From Candidatus Endomicrobiellum meruensis (lineage in GTDB: Bacteria > Elusimicrobiota > Endomicrobiia > Endomicrobiales > Endomicrobiaceae), in contig JAITDI010000012.1 in assembly GCA_031282625.1 (NCBI GenBank), positions 46,868-110,867 of the forward strand: 64,000 nucleotides of DNA, written 5' to 3'. The notes under the pieces are model-generated. The model was not told where the DNA came from and ran no database searches. It saw only the letters and a program-made list of their open reading frames with translations. This document shows positions 35,936 to 45,257 of the stretch, piece after piece. The position numbers and the translations under genes are program-made. Numbering within the stretch: the first letter of the stretch is position 1; every line of letters starts with the position of its first letter.

Positions 35936-38038
35936 TTATAATCCTTTTTGTTTTTTAAAATTTGCGCTTGTAGTAAAAGAAAACGTTTTAATTTCATCCG
36001 GCTTGATCAAAAATTTTACGAGAGGAATCACAACAGTTCCTTGATAAGTTTTCTCAAATCCATTGTCTGAATTTGAAACAGTTTCAATAGGATAAACAAA
36101 AACTTCGCTTTTTTCAGAAAATTTAACTTCAATTTCCATATTTAAATAACTATCATATCTTTTCCATATATCAACAGTCTTTAGAACAGAAGAATCATCT
36201 CCGCTTTTTGATGTAAATGCAAAAATCTGTTCTGGAGCAAAGCAAATGTCTAAATTTTCGTTTGAGTTATTCTTTATTTCGTATTTAACACCATAACCAT
36301 TCAGAGTAGTGGAAATTTCTTTTGTAACTTTAACATCTTTACCGTCAACTTTTCCGTACCTGCAAAGGACGAGTCTTGAATTCTTTTTTAAAAATTTTCT
36401 GTTATGCTTTACCTGAGATTTGTACTCCCCTGCAAAGAAATCACCCTTTTCTTCATAACGATCAAACATACATTCTTCATACGTCACGTTATTTGCAAAA
36501 AAATGATCTATTAACGATGCTCTCTTATACTTGTCGTACACCAAATACTTATCAAGATCCATTTCTTTCACTCTTATTAAATCGCTATGTATATTATGAA
36601 GTTGGGAATCATCGTCATTTATAAGAAACATTTTTCCCAAATTATCTTTAAGTTTTTTATGATAGGATTCATATCTTCTTGTCAAAACGTCAAGCAGATT
36701 ATGATGAAACTTAAAAACGTCCCATTCAAAGATTGACCCTCCGTTTGAAGGCGACACATAGATATTTTGCGTCCTGCTTTCATACAAATATTCTTCACGC
36801 GAATCGCAGTTAAAGTCAAAAACGTTCCAAGACGCCCTTCTAAGCATAGTTGTATTATAAAATTCCTCTGCCTTTAACAACATGCTGTAAACAGCGTTTC
36901 TTAAATGAGGCAAATACAAACCACCAAAAACTCCATGCCAATAAGCACAATTACACTGCCCTGCATACAAGTCATGCATAGCCTTTTCGCTATGGTGCTT
37001 ATTATGTTCCACACATTTTTCAATTTTCTCACTCACGTAAATCATTTTTTTATGCAGGTTATTTGCTTCTTCATATTTCGTCAAAAAATTTCTCCAGAAG
37101 CCACCGTGCAGGAATCTCTTTACTTCATTGTCACATTTATATTTTTCCAAAACATTTTCAAAAGATTGTTGTGCTCCAACAGGCAAAGTCCATTCTGCCA
37201 TTTCATCATACGAAGAACATGGCAAATATACTCTGCCCGAAGACTTTTTTGTCTTTAAAATTTCTGAAAATGTTGTCATCTCAACAATATCAGAGTTTTC
37301 TTCTAAAACCGTCAAAAATTTTTCGAGCCATTCATTTTCATAAACATGTTTGTATGTTGTCGGCCACATCCCGAACTTTTCTCCATCATCAGCCATAACT
37401 ACAACAGGATCTGTCCCCGGATTTTCTTTCACAAGTTTCTTGAAATATTCTAGTATATCTTCAACTATTCCAAAAGGAACTAAATATCTCATTTTTTTGC
37501 TTATCGGGAAAATATTAAGATTATATCCTTCATCTTCAGTAGTATAATAGCCAGTTAACATTTCTGCGTCCATCCCTGCTGCAACAAAATGAGAATCGTC
37601 TAATACGGTGTATTCACCACCAGTCTCAGACAAGATTTTTGCCATGCCCGGTTCCCATACTCTTTCAGCAAGCCAAATTCCTTTGGCTTCTTTACAATCA
37701 AAAGTTTTTTTTATGTACTTGGTAAGCCTATTTATTTGCCCTAACTTATCTCTGTTGGGAATTGAAGCCATCAACGGCTCATAATATCCTCCTGACAATA
37801 TTTCAAGATTTCCGATATGCACAAGTTTTTTTACATTTTTTATATAATCAGGGTGTTCCTTCTCAAAATATTCCCAAATCATTCCGCTGGCATGCATATT
37901 CCATTTTATCTTTGAATGGTTTAACATAATATCCATAAAAGGCTTATATGCCATGCGATAAGCCTTCTCAAAAACCCAACCAAAATTCCCAATAGGCTGA
38001 TGATTGTGAGTACAAAAAATAAACTTAACTTTGCTCAT
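35936..38038 (-). CDS. GH57 alpha-amylase / 4-alpha-glucanotransferase
   Basis: A 700-residue cytoplasmic glycoside hydrolase. The GH57 barrel starts with CTHNHQPIGNFGW. The nucleophile Glu is in WLAERVWEP (near residue 125) and the acid Asp is in MADDGEKFGMWP (near residue 220). A C-terminal beta-domain (DUF1925/1926 type) follows from about residue 300 to the end. The layout matches Thermococcus 4-alpha-glucanotransferase. There is no signal peptide, so it acts on internal glycogen or maltodextrin. It is embedded between EIIB (four-base overlap) and EIIC of a mannose-type PTS, an unusual place. Confidence 0.9.
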   Translation of the reverse strand: MSKVKFIFCTHNHQPIGNFGWVFEKAYRMAYKPFMDIMLNHSKIKWNMHASGMIWEYFEKEHPDYIKNVKKLVHIGNLEILSGGYYEPLMASIPNRDKLGQINRLTKYIKKTFDCKEAKGIWLAERVWEPGMAKILSETGGEYTVLDDSHFVAAGMDAEMLTGYYTTEDEGYNLNIFPISKKMRYLVPFGIVEDILEYFKKLVKENPGTDPVVVMADDGEKFGMWPTTYKHVYENEWLEKFLTVLEENSDIVEMTTFSEILKTKKSSGRVYLPCSSYDEMAEWTLPVGAQQSFENVLEKYKCDNEVKRFLHGGFWRNFLTKYEEANNLHKKMIYVSEKIEKCVEHNKHHSEKAMHDLYAGQCNCAYWHGVFGGLYLPHLRNAVYSMLLKAEEFYNTTMLRRASWNVFDFNCDSREEYLYESRTQNIYVSPSNGGSIFEWDVFKFHHNLLDVLTRRYESYHKKLKDNLGKMFLINDDDSQLHNIHSDLIRVKEMDLDKYLVYDKYKRASLIDHFFANNVTYEECMFDRYEEKGDFFAGEYKSQVKHNRKFLKKNSRLVLCRYGKVDGKDVKVTKEISTTLNGYGVKYEIKNNSNENLDICFAPEQIFAFTSKSGDDSSVLKTVDIWKRYDSYLNMEIEVKFSEKSEVFVYPIETVSNSDNGFEKTYQGTVVIPLVKFLIKPDEIKTFSFTTSANFKKQKGL

Positions 38039-38544
38039 TTGTCTGCCTCACAAACGGTCTGATGTTCTTTTTTTAATATATGCATAATATCTTTTTTTTC
38101 ATCATCTGGGAGAACTCTGCCTTCTATTTCAATCCCACTAGAGTATATTTGCTTTAAACTCTCAAATTCTTCACTATTCACACATATATTCTTCAGCAGC
38201 TGTTTTTTGCCTGATATAAAATGCATTCCACCAATATTTAAAGATTTGATTTTTAAACCTCTTTCCAACATATACACAATATCTGATGGCTGAGTAACTA
38301 GAACCATAATTTTTTCTTTGTCATAGTCTCCATTAAGTAATGAAGCTGTAGCATCTTTAAGAATCTTCACATCAAGCTTTATAAAACTTGGCAAAGCCAT
38401 CCCCATAAGAATCTGCTGTGTTTTATCGTTTGCAGCTGAATCCGAAACAACTAAAACAGTATCTACATCAAGACTTTTAAGCCAACCTTGCACTATTTGA
38501 CCGTGTATTAATCTGTCATCAATTCTGATCAAAACTATGGACAT
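38035..38544 (-). CDS. PTS mannose/sorbose-family EIIB component
   Basis: A 169-residue cytoplasmic phosphocarrier. The phosphorylated His is in RIDDRLIHGQIVQGW near residue 15, the standard EIIB-Man/Sor N-terminus. It receives phosphate from EIIA (encoded 12 bases upstream) and passes it to sugar in EIIC/EIID. It overlaps the GH57 gene by four bases. Confidence 0.92.
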   Translation of the reverse strand: MSIVLIRIDDRLIHGQIVQGWLKSLDVDTVLVVSDSAANDKTQQILMGMALPSFIKLDVKILKDATASLLNGDYDKEKIMVLVTQPSDIVYMLERGLKIKSLNIGGMHFISGKKQLLKNICVNSEEFESLKQIYSSGIEIEGRVLPDDEKKDIMHILKKEHQTVCEADK

Positions 38545-38556
38545 TATGGTTTCCCT

Positions 38557-38991
38557 CTATATAATTGACATGGAAGACTCTTCTAATATCTTTTTTATAT
38601 TTACTATACTTTTTTGTCCATTAATCAATACTTTATTAGCAAGTTCAGACAAATTTATATCTGTTTTGCTTAACATCACAGCAGACAGTATCATCGGAAG
38701 ATTTACTCCTGAGATAACTTCAAATTTTAAATCTGTAACTTTCAAATCTGCACAAGCACGGATAGAAGCGTTGCAAGGAGTACCTCCAAACATATCGACA
38801 AGAACTAAAACACCGTCTTTATCACTTACGTCTCTTATAAGACTTAAAATATGTAAACGCATCTGTTCCAAATTGTCGTTTAACCCAAGCGCAACAAAAT
38901 AAAGATTAGGTTTCTTACCAGATATAGCCACAGTAGCATCTACCAGCTCAGAAGCTAGATCGCAATGAGCTGCCACAATAATCTTAATCAT
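38557..38991 (-). CDS. PTS mannose-family EIIA component
   Basis: A 144-residue EIIA-Man domain. The phosphorylatable His9 is in AAHCDLAS, where most members have GHG.LA. VLVLVDMFGGTPCNAS is the second hallmark. It overlaps rapZ by four bases and precedes EIIB. A separate EIIA rather than the fused EIIAB of E. coli ManX. Confidence 0.9.
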   Translation of the reverse strand: MIKIIVAAHCDLASELVDATVAISGKKPNLYFVALGLNDNLEQMRLHILSLIRDVSDKDGVLVLVDMFGGTPCNASIRACADLKVTDLKFEVISGVNLPMILSAVMLSKTDINLSELANKVLINGQKSIVNIKKILEESSMSII

Positions 38992-39890
38992 CTGCCCTTC
39001 TTATAAGTTTCAGATATTAATTTTCCATTATTACAACCTCTCAGAATGTCTCTGTGGCTAAGCTTCACTTTGTATTTTCTGCTTTTCAAAAAAGTAGCTA
39101 GCTTTTCAGCTGTAAAAACAGATCTGTGGCGTCCACCAGTACATCCTATTGCAATAGTTAGATAACTCTTCCCTTCATTTATGTAACCCGGGAGAGTGCT
39201 TTCAATAAGTTTTGAAAATTCTTTAAAAAATGCTTTAAACTCCTTATGTTTTTCTATATATTTTTGAACAGATTTGTTGCGACCTGTTTTATACTTTAAT
39301 TCGTGGACATAATTAGGATTCGTTATAAAACGCACATCGTAAACTATATCCGCGTCGTTTGGAACACCGTATTTATAGCCGAAAGATACGACTGAAATGT
39401 TTAAATATCGTTTTTCAAATTGCTGAATATCGACAAGAACTGAAATTACTTTTTTCAACTCTCCTATTGTAAGATTTGAAGTGTCAATAACTTCGTCGGC
39501 AACGCTAAAAATATTATCTAGTATTTTTTTTTCCTGCTTTATTCCCTCACAAACCGATTTGCCGCTAGGGTGGTGGTGGCGAGTTTCCGAATAACGTCTT
39601 AAAATAATATCATCGGAAGCTGTAAAAAAAATAATTTTATAACTGATTTTTTTATTTTTTAGAACTGCAAGAAAATTTTTGAATCCTGAAAGATGTTCTC
39701 CGGCTCGGGAGTCTATGCCTATTGCGATGTTTTTATATTTTTTGGAATCCTTTACGCATATGTCTATAAAATCAACAATCATCTGAACAGGCATATTATC
39801 AACACAAACAAACCCAAAATCTTCAAAAATTTTGAGCGCCTGGCTCTTGCCTGCTCCCGACATACCTGAAATTATATATAATTTAGTCAT
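38988..39890 (-). CDS. rapZ: RapZ/YvcJ nucleotide-binding protein
   Basis: A 300-residue P-loop protein (GMSGAGKS near residue 9, VCVDNMP, and the C-terminal IGCTGGRHRSV). In E. coli RapZ is an RNase E adaptor controlling glmS through small RNAs and senses GlcN6P; outside enterics its role is less clear. It neighbours ptsN and hprK as in many Gram-negatives. It follows hprK by three bases. Confidence 0.93.
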   Translation of the reverse strand: MTKLYIISGMSGAGKSQALKIFEDFGFVCVDNMPVQMIVDFIDICVKDSKKYKNIAIGIDSRAGEHLSGFKNFLAVLKNKKISYKIIFFTASDDIILRRYSETRHHHPSGKSVCEGIKQEKKILDNIFSVADEVIDTSNLTIGELKKVISVLVDIQQFEKRYLNISVVSFGYKYGVPNDADIVYDVRFITNPNYVHELKYKTGRNKSVQKYIEKHKEFKAFFKEFSKLIESTLPGYINEGKSYLTIAIGCTGGRHRSVFTAEKLATFLKSRKYKVKLSHRDILRGCNNGKLISETYKKGR

Positions 39891-39893
39891 TGA

Positions 39894-40832
39894 CTATTGA
39901 TTGCTTAGTTCTTGACGCAATTTAGAGTCTAATGCTTTAGCGGCAAAATGCCCTTTGTTTTTTAGCCTTTGATTTAAACTTGCCATCTCAATAAGAATGG
40001 CAATATTTCTACCTGGGGCAATAGGAATTGTAATCTCAGGAACCTCAACACCTAAATACTCTACATAATAATCGTCAACCCCAATTCTATCATACTTTTT
40101 AAGTTGGTCCCACTCTTCAAGTTTTATAACTAGCTCCATTTTGGACTCATATAAAATATTTCCTACACCAAAAAGTTCTTTAATGTCTATAATTCCTATA
40201 CCTCTTACTTCTATAAAATGCCTTGTAATATCTAAACCGCTTCCTGTTAAAAATTTTCCCGAAGAAAGTTTCTTTATATTAACTATATCGTCAGCAATAA
40301 ATTTGTGTCCTCTTTTAACAAGTTCAAGTACGCATTCTGATTTTCCTATCCCAGATTTTCCTACAATTAAAACCCCAAGTCCATAAACATTCGCCATAAC
40401 GCCGTGTATTTTAATTGAAGGCGCAAGCTTATTATCTAAGTAATAATTTAAATCCCTAGCAAAAGAAGAAGACGGTAAAGACGTCTTTAAAAGAGGAACG
40501 TCTAAATCAGAAAAAACTTTAAGCATAGCGTCTGTAGGTGCCAAATCTCTAGTTAAAATACAAGCTACAGCTTTTTCATTTGAAAAAATTTTAGTCAACA
40601 CTTTTATCTGAGAATCATTATCCAAATGACTAAAATATGTATATTCTGTTATACCTATAACCTGTATGCGCTCATATGGAAAATGTTCTAAGAAACCAGC
40701 TAAAGCAAGACCAGGTCTGTTTATATCAGGCACAGTAATACACCTACAAATACCACTTTTTCCGGCTAACAGTTTGAATTTGAAAACCTCGCTTTTCTCT
40801 TTAATAAGAACACCTACGTCCATAGTCATCAA
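39894..40832 (-). CDS. hprK: HPr kinase/phosphorylase
   Basis: A 312-residue bifunctional enzyme acting on HPr Ser46. Walker A GKSGIGKS (near residue 156), then FIADDIV and the HprK signature VRGIGIIDIKELFG. The N-terminal DRTGG-like domain is present (residues 1-130). It overlaps ptsN by four bases. Its target Ser46 is conserved in the HPr encoded at 34248-34511, so the control loop looks complete. Confidence 0.95.
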   Translation of the reverse strand: MMTMDVGVLIKEKSEVFKFKLLAGKSGICRCITVPDINRPGLALAGFLEHFPYERIQVIGITEYTYFSHLDNDSQIKVLTKIFSNEKAVACILTRDLAPTDAMLKVFSDLDVPLLKTSLPSSSFARDLNYYLDNKLAPSIKIHGVMANVYGLGVLIVGKSGIGKSECVLELVKRGHKFIADDIVNIKKLSSGKFLTGSGLDITRHFIEVRGIGIIDIKELFGVGNILYESKMELVIKLEEWDQLKKYDRIGVDDYYVEYLGVEVPEITIPIAPGRNIAILIEMASLNQRLKNKGHFAAKALDSKLRQELSNQ

Positions 40833-41287
40833 TAAGCATCCTCTTGCTGTATAAGCTTTATTACTTCTTGCGTAGTTTTAGCTTCTTTTATGGCTTGTCT
40901 TAAAAATTTATCTTTAAACAATCTTGAGATTCTTGACAAAGCCTTTAAATGTTGTCCAGCAACTTCAACAGGTCCGACTAAAAGGAAAATTATATGAACA
41001 GGTTCTCCATCAAGAGAATTAAACTCTATGCCTTTACGAGATATACCAAGAACTCCAATTTGTTCCTGCAAAAGATCAGTTTTACCATGAGGGAGCGCAA
41101 CGCCCTGTCCGATTCCTGTTGAACCGAGTCTTTCTCTTTCTAAGACAATATTTATTATATCATCGCTGTTTTTAATCTTTTTAGTATTTTTCAAAACTTC
41201 AGCCAGTTCTACAATCGCCGACTTCTTATCTGTTGCTTTCAGATCGACAATTATTGCGTCCTGACTTAAAAAATCCATAATCTTCAT
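40829..41287 (-). CDS. ptsN: PTS EIIA-Ntr (PtsN)
   Basis: A 152-residue fructose/nitrogen-type EIIA. The phosphorylated His is in GVALPHGKTD (near residue 66). In proteobacteria PtsN is the end of the nitrogen PTS controlling K+ transport and stress. Here it is followed by hprK and preceded by hpf, as in the rpoN-hpf-ptsN neighbourhood, but no rpoN is present. Confidence 0.92.
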   Translation of the reverse strand: MKIMDFLSQDAIIVDLKATDKKSAIVELAEVLKNTKKIKNSDDIINIVLERERLGSTGIGQGVALPHGKTDLLQEQIGVLGISRKGIEFNSLDGEPVHIIFLLVGPVEVAGQHLKALSRISRLFKDKFLRQAIKEAKTTQEVIKLIQQEDAY

Positions 41288-41302
41288 CTACTTTCTCCTA
41301 TT

Positions 41303-41860
41303 TTACATTTCATTGGGCTCTAAAAGAACTACAGAGCCACTGTCATTGCGGTAAAGAACGCTTACTTTGTCGTTCAGTCCGTCTTTAAACATATATACTT
41401 TATAACCTAGATTGTCCATCTCGTTGATTGCTTCTTCAACCGTAACAGGTTGTAAATCAAAGCGTTTTATTTCTGAAATTTTTGTTCTTGAATCTTCCAT
41501 AGTATCATAAGAAAATGCTTCTTCAATATTGCGTTTCTTATCTTTTAAAATTGCTAGTTTGTTTTTTCTATGAACTTTTTTTGATATGTCTTTTTGTTTT
41601 CTGAGTTGTTTTTCAAGTTTGTCTGAGGCGAAATCTATTGAAGTATATAAGTTTGTTGATTCTTCTTTTGATCTGAAAGAAATTTTTCCGGAGTGTAAAA
41701 TTATTTCAGTTATCTGTCTGTTTTTTTCAACCGATAAAATAACATGGACAAAAACGTCAATTGTATTGAAAAATTTTTCATATTTTGTAATTTTTCTTCG
41801 CACGTAAGAGTCTATGGAATCTGTCAGTTTAAGATGTCTCGCCGTTATGTTAATCTGCAT
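41303..41860 (-). CDS. hpf: Ribosome hibernation-promoting factor, long form
   Basis: From the ATG at 41860 (GGAGAGAGGA immediately upstream) the protein has 185 residues. The N-terminal S30AE domain MQINITARHLKLTDSI...YVRRKI (1-100) and a C-terminal dimerisation domain (about 130-185: ISEIKRFDLQPVTVEEAI...LYRNDSGSVVLLEP) make the long HPF that dimerises 70S ribosomes. The frame upstream to 41935 has no supporting start. It follows lptB. Confidence 0.93.
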   Translation of the reverse strand: MQINITARHLKLTDSIDSYVRRKITKYEKFFNTIDVFVHVILSVEKNRQITEIILHSGKISFRSKEESTNLYTSIDFASDKLEKQLRKQKDISKKVHRKNKLAILKDKKRNIEEAFSYDTMEDSRTKISEIKRFDLQPVTVEEAINEMDNLGYKVYMFKDGLNDKVSVLYRNDSGSVVLLEPNEM

Positions 41861-41949
41861 TCCTCTCTCCTTTACAATACTATTTAATATACAAAATTTA
41901 TATACGTTTGTTAAATCATCAAGAAAATTCAACAAATTTCTATTTTTAT

Positions 41950-42669
41950 CTACATCTTGAAATTATCACCAAGATACACTTTCTTTGCCTTAGGATTCTC
42001 CAATAGTTCTTTGGCACTTCCTTCAAGTAAAATTTTTCCTTCATAAATAATGTAAGCTCTGTCAATAATTTCAAGAGTTTCTCTTACGTTGTGATCTGTT
42101 ATTAAAATTCCCAATCCTCTGTCTCTAAGACTTCTTATAATTTTTTGTATATCATCAACCGTAATTGGATCAATTCCTACAAAAGGTTCGTCCAAAAGTA
42201 AAAATTTAGGATTGATTACCAGAGCCCTTGCAATTTCAAGTCTTCTTTTTTCGCCGCCTGAAAGGGTAACGCTCATCTGTTTCCTGAGCCTTGTAAGACC
42301 AAAATCTTCAAGCAACGAGTCAACTTTTTCCTGTTGCTCACTTCTTGAAACAGTAAGCATTTGAGCAACAGCCATTAAATTGTCTTCTACACTCAAACCG
42401 CGAAAGATTGATGACTCTTGAGCAAGATAGCTGACTCCTGAGCGCGATCTTTGATACATAGTCCAATCAGTAATCTCGTTGTCTCCTAAATAAACGCTTC
42501 CATCATATGGTTTAACAAGACCGACAGTCATATAAAAAGTTGTGGTTTTTCCGGCTCCGTTAGGACCAAGCAAACCTACAATCTCGCCTTGTCTAATGCT
42601 TATGCTTATGCCGTTTACAACCATTCTGTGCTTATATTTTTTAAATAATTCTTCAGTTCTTAGTATCAT
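41950..42669 (-). CDS. lptB: LPS export ABC transporter ATPase LptB
   Basis: A 239-residue ATPase: Walker A GPNGAGKTT, Q-loop YLAQES, signature LSGGEKRRLEIARAL, Walker B FLLLDEPFVGID and H-loop ITDHNVRET. It powers LPS extraction with LptF/LptG (not in the window). Its 5' end overlaps lptA by 17 bases. Order lptC-lptA-lptB matches the classic export operon. Confidence 0.95.
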   Translation of the reverse strand: MILRTEELFKKYKHRMVVNGISISIRQGEIVGLLGPNGAGKTTTFYMTVGLVKPYDGSVYLGDNEITDWTMYQRSRSGVSYLAQESSIFRGLSVEDNLMAVAQMLTVSRSEQQEKVDSLLEDFGLTRLRKQMSVTLSGGEKRRLEIARALVINPKFLLLDEPFVGIDPITVDDIQKIIRSLRDRGLGILITDHNVRETLEIIDRAYIIYEGKILLEGSAKELLENPKAKKVYLGDNFKM

Positions 42670-43339
42670 TTATTGTATCTTCCATTTCTATTTTGCCTTT
42701 AACGTCTCCTTCCATAAACATTTTTTTTACATCCTTATTATTGTAAAAAATTATTTTATTAGCTTCATAAAATTGTTTTCTGCCTTCATATCTAACTTCG
42801 GCAACAGGTCTTTTTTTATCTTTCTTAAATACTGCCCCGGATGTCTTTTGATCAAACGTGGCATTATCGGAGCGGATAGTACCTGAAGATGTAACAACAA
42901 ACACGTCGCCGTATGTTTTTATGTTTTCACCGTTCTTATCAAATTGCATCTCTTCCGCCCATATTATAACAGGCATTGACGAACCTTTGACAAAATATTT
43001 TACTGAAGTCTTTTTCCCCTTACCCCAAAGCTTACCTTTTCCTGTATTTGTATTATATTTGGCAAAACTTCCCGACGCTTCAACTCTCTCACCGTTTGTA
43101 AATTTTGACACAATTTTTACATTTCCAGAAGCCAAAAACTCTGAATGTTTTTTATCAAAAGATGTTCTGTCAGCAATTATTTCCGTATTTTTATTGTCAA
43201 ACGTTTTAGATTCAAATATTGAATCCTGAGCGCAAGAAACCATTGTGCTAAAAAAAACAACAGATAACGAAACAACAAAATCAATCAAGAACCGTTCGCT
43301 GATTCTTAATAGTAACTGTTTCAAGTTTAGTATCTGCAT
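42653..43339 (-). CDS. lptA: LPS export periplasmic protein LptA
   Basis: An OstA-domain protein that bridges LptC to the outer-membrane LptD. From the ATG at 43339 (GAGG four bases upstream) it has 228 residues: a hydrophobic export signal (about 19-35, ending in VSCAQ) and an OstA beta-jellyroll (NTEIIADRTSFDKKHSEFLASGNVKI). The frame goes back to 43387 but lacks support. It overlaps the lptC 3' end by about 59 bases, so the start could be later. Confidence 0.82.
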   Translation of the reverse strand: MQILNLKQLLLRISERFLIDFVVSLSVVFFSTMVSCAQDSIFESKTFDNKNTEIIADRTSFDKKHSEFLASGNVKIVSKFTNGERVEASGSFAKYNTNTGKGKLWGKGKKTSVKYFVKGSSMPVIIWAEEMQFDKNGENIKTYGDVFVVTSSGTIRSDNATFDQKTSGAVFKKDKKRPVAEVRYEGRKQFYEANKIIFYNNKDVKKMFMEGDVKGKIEMEDTINDTKN

Positions 43340-43811
43340 CAAACCTCGTTCCGTATATCGTCTGTCCAGGCTTTTTAATTTTAACATTGTTATCGCTATA
43401 AATTAAATTCTTTTTTGCATTGTACATTAAATCCGTAGTTTGCAAATGCTCATTATTTGCTGTGTCAATAACACATTTGCCTATTCCTTCAACATCATAT
43501 GTTTCCAAATTTATATCAGCGCTTTCTGTAATAAGCGTAGAAACATAACTGCCCTTATCATAAAACTTTACTATGGGAAACTTTAAATGAGCAATACTCC
43601 CCTTTTCATCTATAACAGCCGATTCTGCTTCTATTATCATTTTTAGTTTTCCATCTTTGGTTTGAGTTATAGTAAATTTCTCTATAGTACGCTCGGACAT
43701 TGGTGGCATTTCTTCAATAACAATTTTTTCTGATTTACATCCTCCTAAAAACAAAAAAATAGAAAAAAAACCAGAGATGCATAAAATAAATCTTTTTTTA
43801 TAAAAATTCAT
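43281..43811 (-). CDS. lptC: LPS export protein LptC
   Basis: A 176-residue LptC-type protein. The N-terminal hydrophobic segment ends in LFLGGC (Cys25), a lipobox, so it may be a lipoprotein rather than the single-helix anchored form of E. coli. The LptC beta-fold follows (FTITQTKDGKLKMIIEAESAVID, with the typical W/Y-free strand repeats). It overlaps the lpxL fragment by four bases. Confidence 0.85.
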   Translation of the reverse strand: MNFYKKRFILCISGFFSIFLFLGGCKSEKIVIEEMPPMSERTIEKFTITQTKDGKLKMIIEAESAVIDEKGSIAHLKFPIVKFYDKGSYVSTLITESADINLETYDVEGIGKCVIDTANNEHLQTTDLMYNAKKNLIYSDNNVKIKKPGQTIYGTRFDADTKLETVTIKNQRTVLD

Positions 43812-44727
43812 GCTTTATCCTTCACTTCTTCAGGCTTTGTTTTCCATCTGTCATGAAACCAAACCCATTGCTCAGGATACCGCTTTATATGCTCTTCCAA
43901 AATAGATGTGATATCTTGCGTAAGTTTTTCAACATCTTTTTTAAAATCGTCTGTTTTTGTAAAGCTTATCGGACCATTAACCACAGTTTTGTGTTTGTAT
44001 TCGTCTATTCTTTGATCAAACGCTACATAAACATCTGCGTCAGTCTTTAAAGCTAAAACAGCAAGCCCCGAAGGCGTCCACGCTCTTTGACCGAAAAAAT
44101 TAACAAAAACTCCCGCGACATCTACATCTTGATCTATAAGCATCGCTATAGTTTCGCCTCTTTTTAAAGTTCTTAAAAGCTTAATTCCAGAATCTGGAGC
44201 TTCTCTTAATATAACTTTTATATTCTTGCTCTTCCTGTATTTGACAAGCATGTCGTTAAGATCGTAAATATAAATTTTCTTTGCTACGACGTTTACGGGA
44301 ATACCCATTTCCGCCATTATAGCAGCAGTTATTTCCCAGTTACCCGTATGGGCGCTTGCAAAAAGTATCCCTTTGCCATTTTTCAAGCTTTCTTGTATAT
44401 GATCAAGTTTTTCAACAAAAGCTATATTTCTCATGAATTTAGAATTCATACGAGGGAAATTTGCAATCTCAAAAAAATTCCTCACTTCAAGAGAAAATAT
44501 TTTTTTACCATTCTTTTTATATCTTCATTAGATTTTTCAGGAAAACATTTTTTTAAATTCTTTCTAGCGCTTCTCGCTCCATCTATAGCAACATAATAAG
44601 CTATCCTGCCAAAGAAAGAGCTAAGAAAACCAACTGAAAATTTATAAGGCAAAATTAAAACTAACTTTGAAAAAACATATGCGCCGTAATAATATATTCT
44701 TCTGCGAATTTTTTTAAAATCTAGCAT
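43808..44727 (-). pseudogene. lpxL: LpxL-family lipid A acyltransferase, split by frameshift
   Basis: Two adjacent frames make one late acyltransferase. The 5' part (44727-44482, 81 residues) is the N-terminal membrane segment ending KRMVKKYF. The 3' part (44485-43808, 225 residues) carries the HX4E catalytic motif in SAHTGNWE and the rest of the domain. They are joined in the -1 frame at an A7 tract (GTA AAA AAA TAT), an exact A-AAA-AAA slippery heptamer. Slippage there would give ...KKIFSLEVRNFFEI..., a sensible fusion of normal length (about 310). AAAGG supports the ATG at 44727. It is either a fresh pseudogene or a gene rescued by slippage. Confidence 0.8.
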
Positions 44728-45257
44728 TCGTACCTTTCCAAAACTTTTTTCCACTCGCCTAAAGCCTTCATTATAATCTCTATCATCTCTCTAACAACTC
44801 CATAACCACCGTTAAGATCTGAGACAAAGCTCGCAGCTTCTTTCACATCAGTACAAGCATCAGAGGGACACAACGAAAGACCTACGGATTTTAAGACAGG
44901 AATATCAACAATATCGTCCCCTATGTATGCTATTTGTGACAAGTCTAAATTTTCTTTTTCTGCTATTCTTACAAGAGCTTCTTTTTTGCTCATACAATTT
45001 TGAATCAAATAATCTATCTTTATCTCAGCTGCACGAGTTTCAACTTGAACTGATCCTCTTCCTGTAATCCATGCAGTTTTGATTCTTGGAGACGTTTTTG
45101 ACAATAAATTATATCCCATGCCGTCTTTAACGTTCCATATTTTAACCTCATCTCCATTATTAAAAATAATTATCTCGCCACGCGTTAAAACGCCGTCCAC
45201 ATCACAAGCAAGAAGTTTGATATTCTTGGCTTTTTCCAAAATTTCACTATTATTCAT
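44721..45257 (-). CDS. kdsC: KDO-8-phosphate phosphatase
   Basis: A 178-residue HAD phosphatase releasing KDO from KDO 8-P. Motif I is ACDVDGVLTRG, motif II TGRGS, motif III Lys in MSKKEAL, motif IV IGDDIVDIPVL. Length matches KdsC. It overlaps the downstream lpxL start and the upstream small gene by a few bases, within the kdsB-kdsA-kdsC order. Confidence 0.94.
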   Translation of the reverse strand: MNNSEILEKAKNIKLLACDVDGVLTRGEIIIFNNGDEVKIWNVKDGMGYNLLSKTSPRIKTAWITGRGSVQVETRAAEIKIDYLIQNCMSKKEALVRIAEKENLDLSQIAYIGDDIVDIPVLKSVGLSLCPSDACTDVKEAASFVSDLNGGYGVVREMIEIIMKALGEWKKVLERYEC

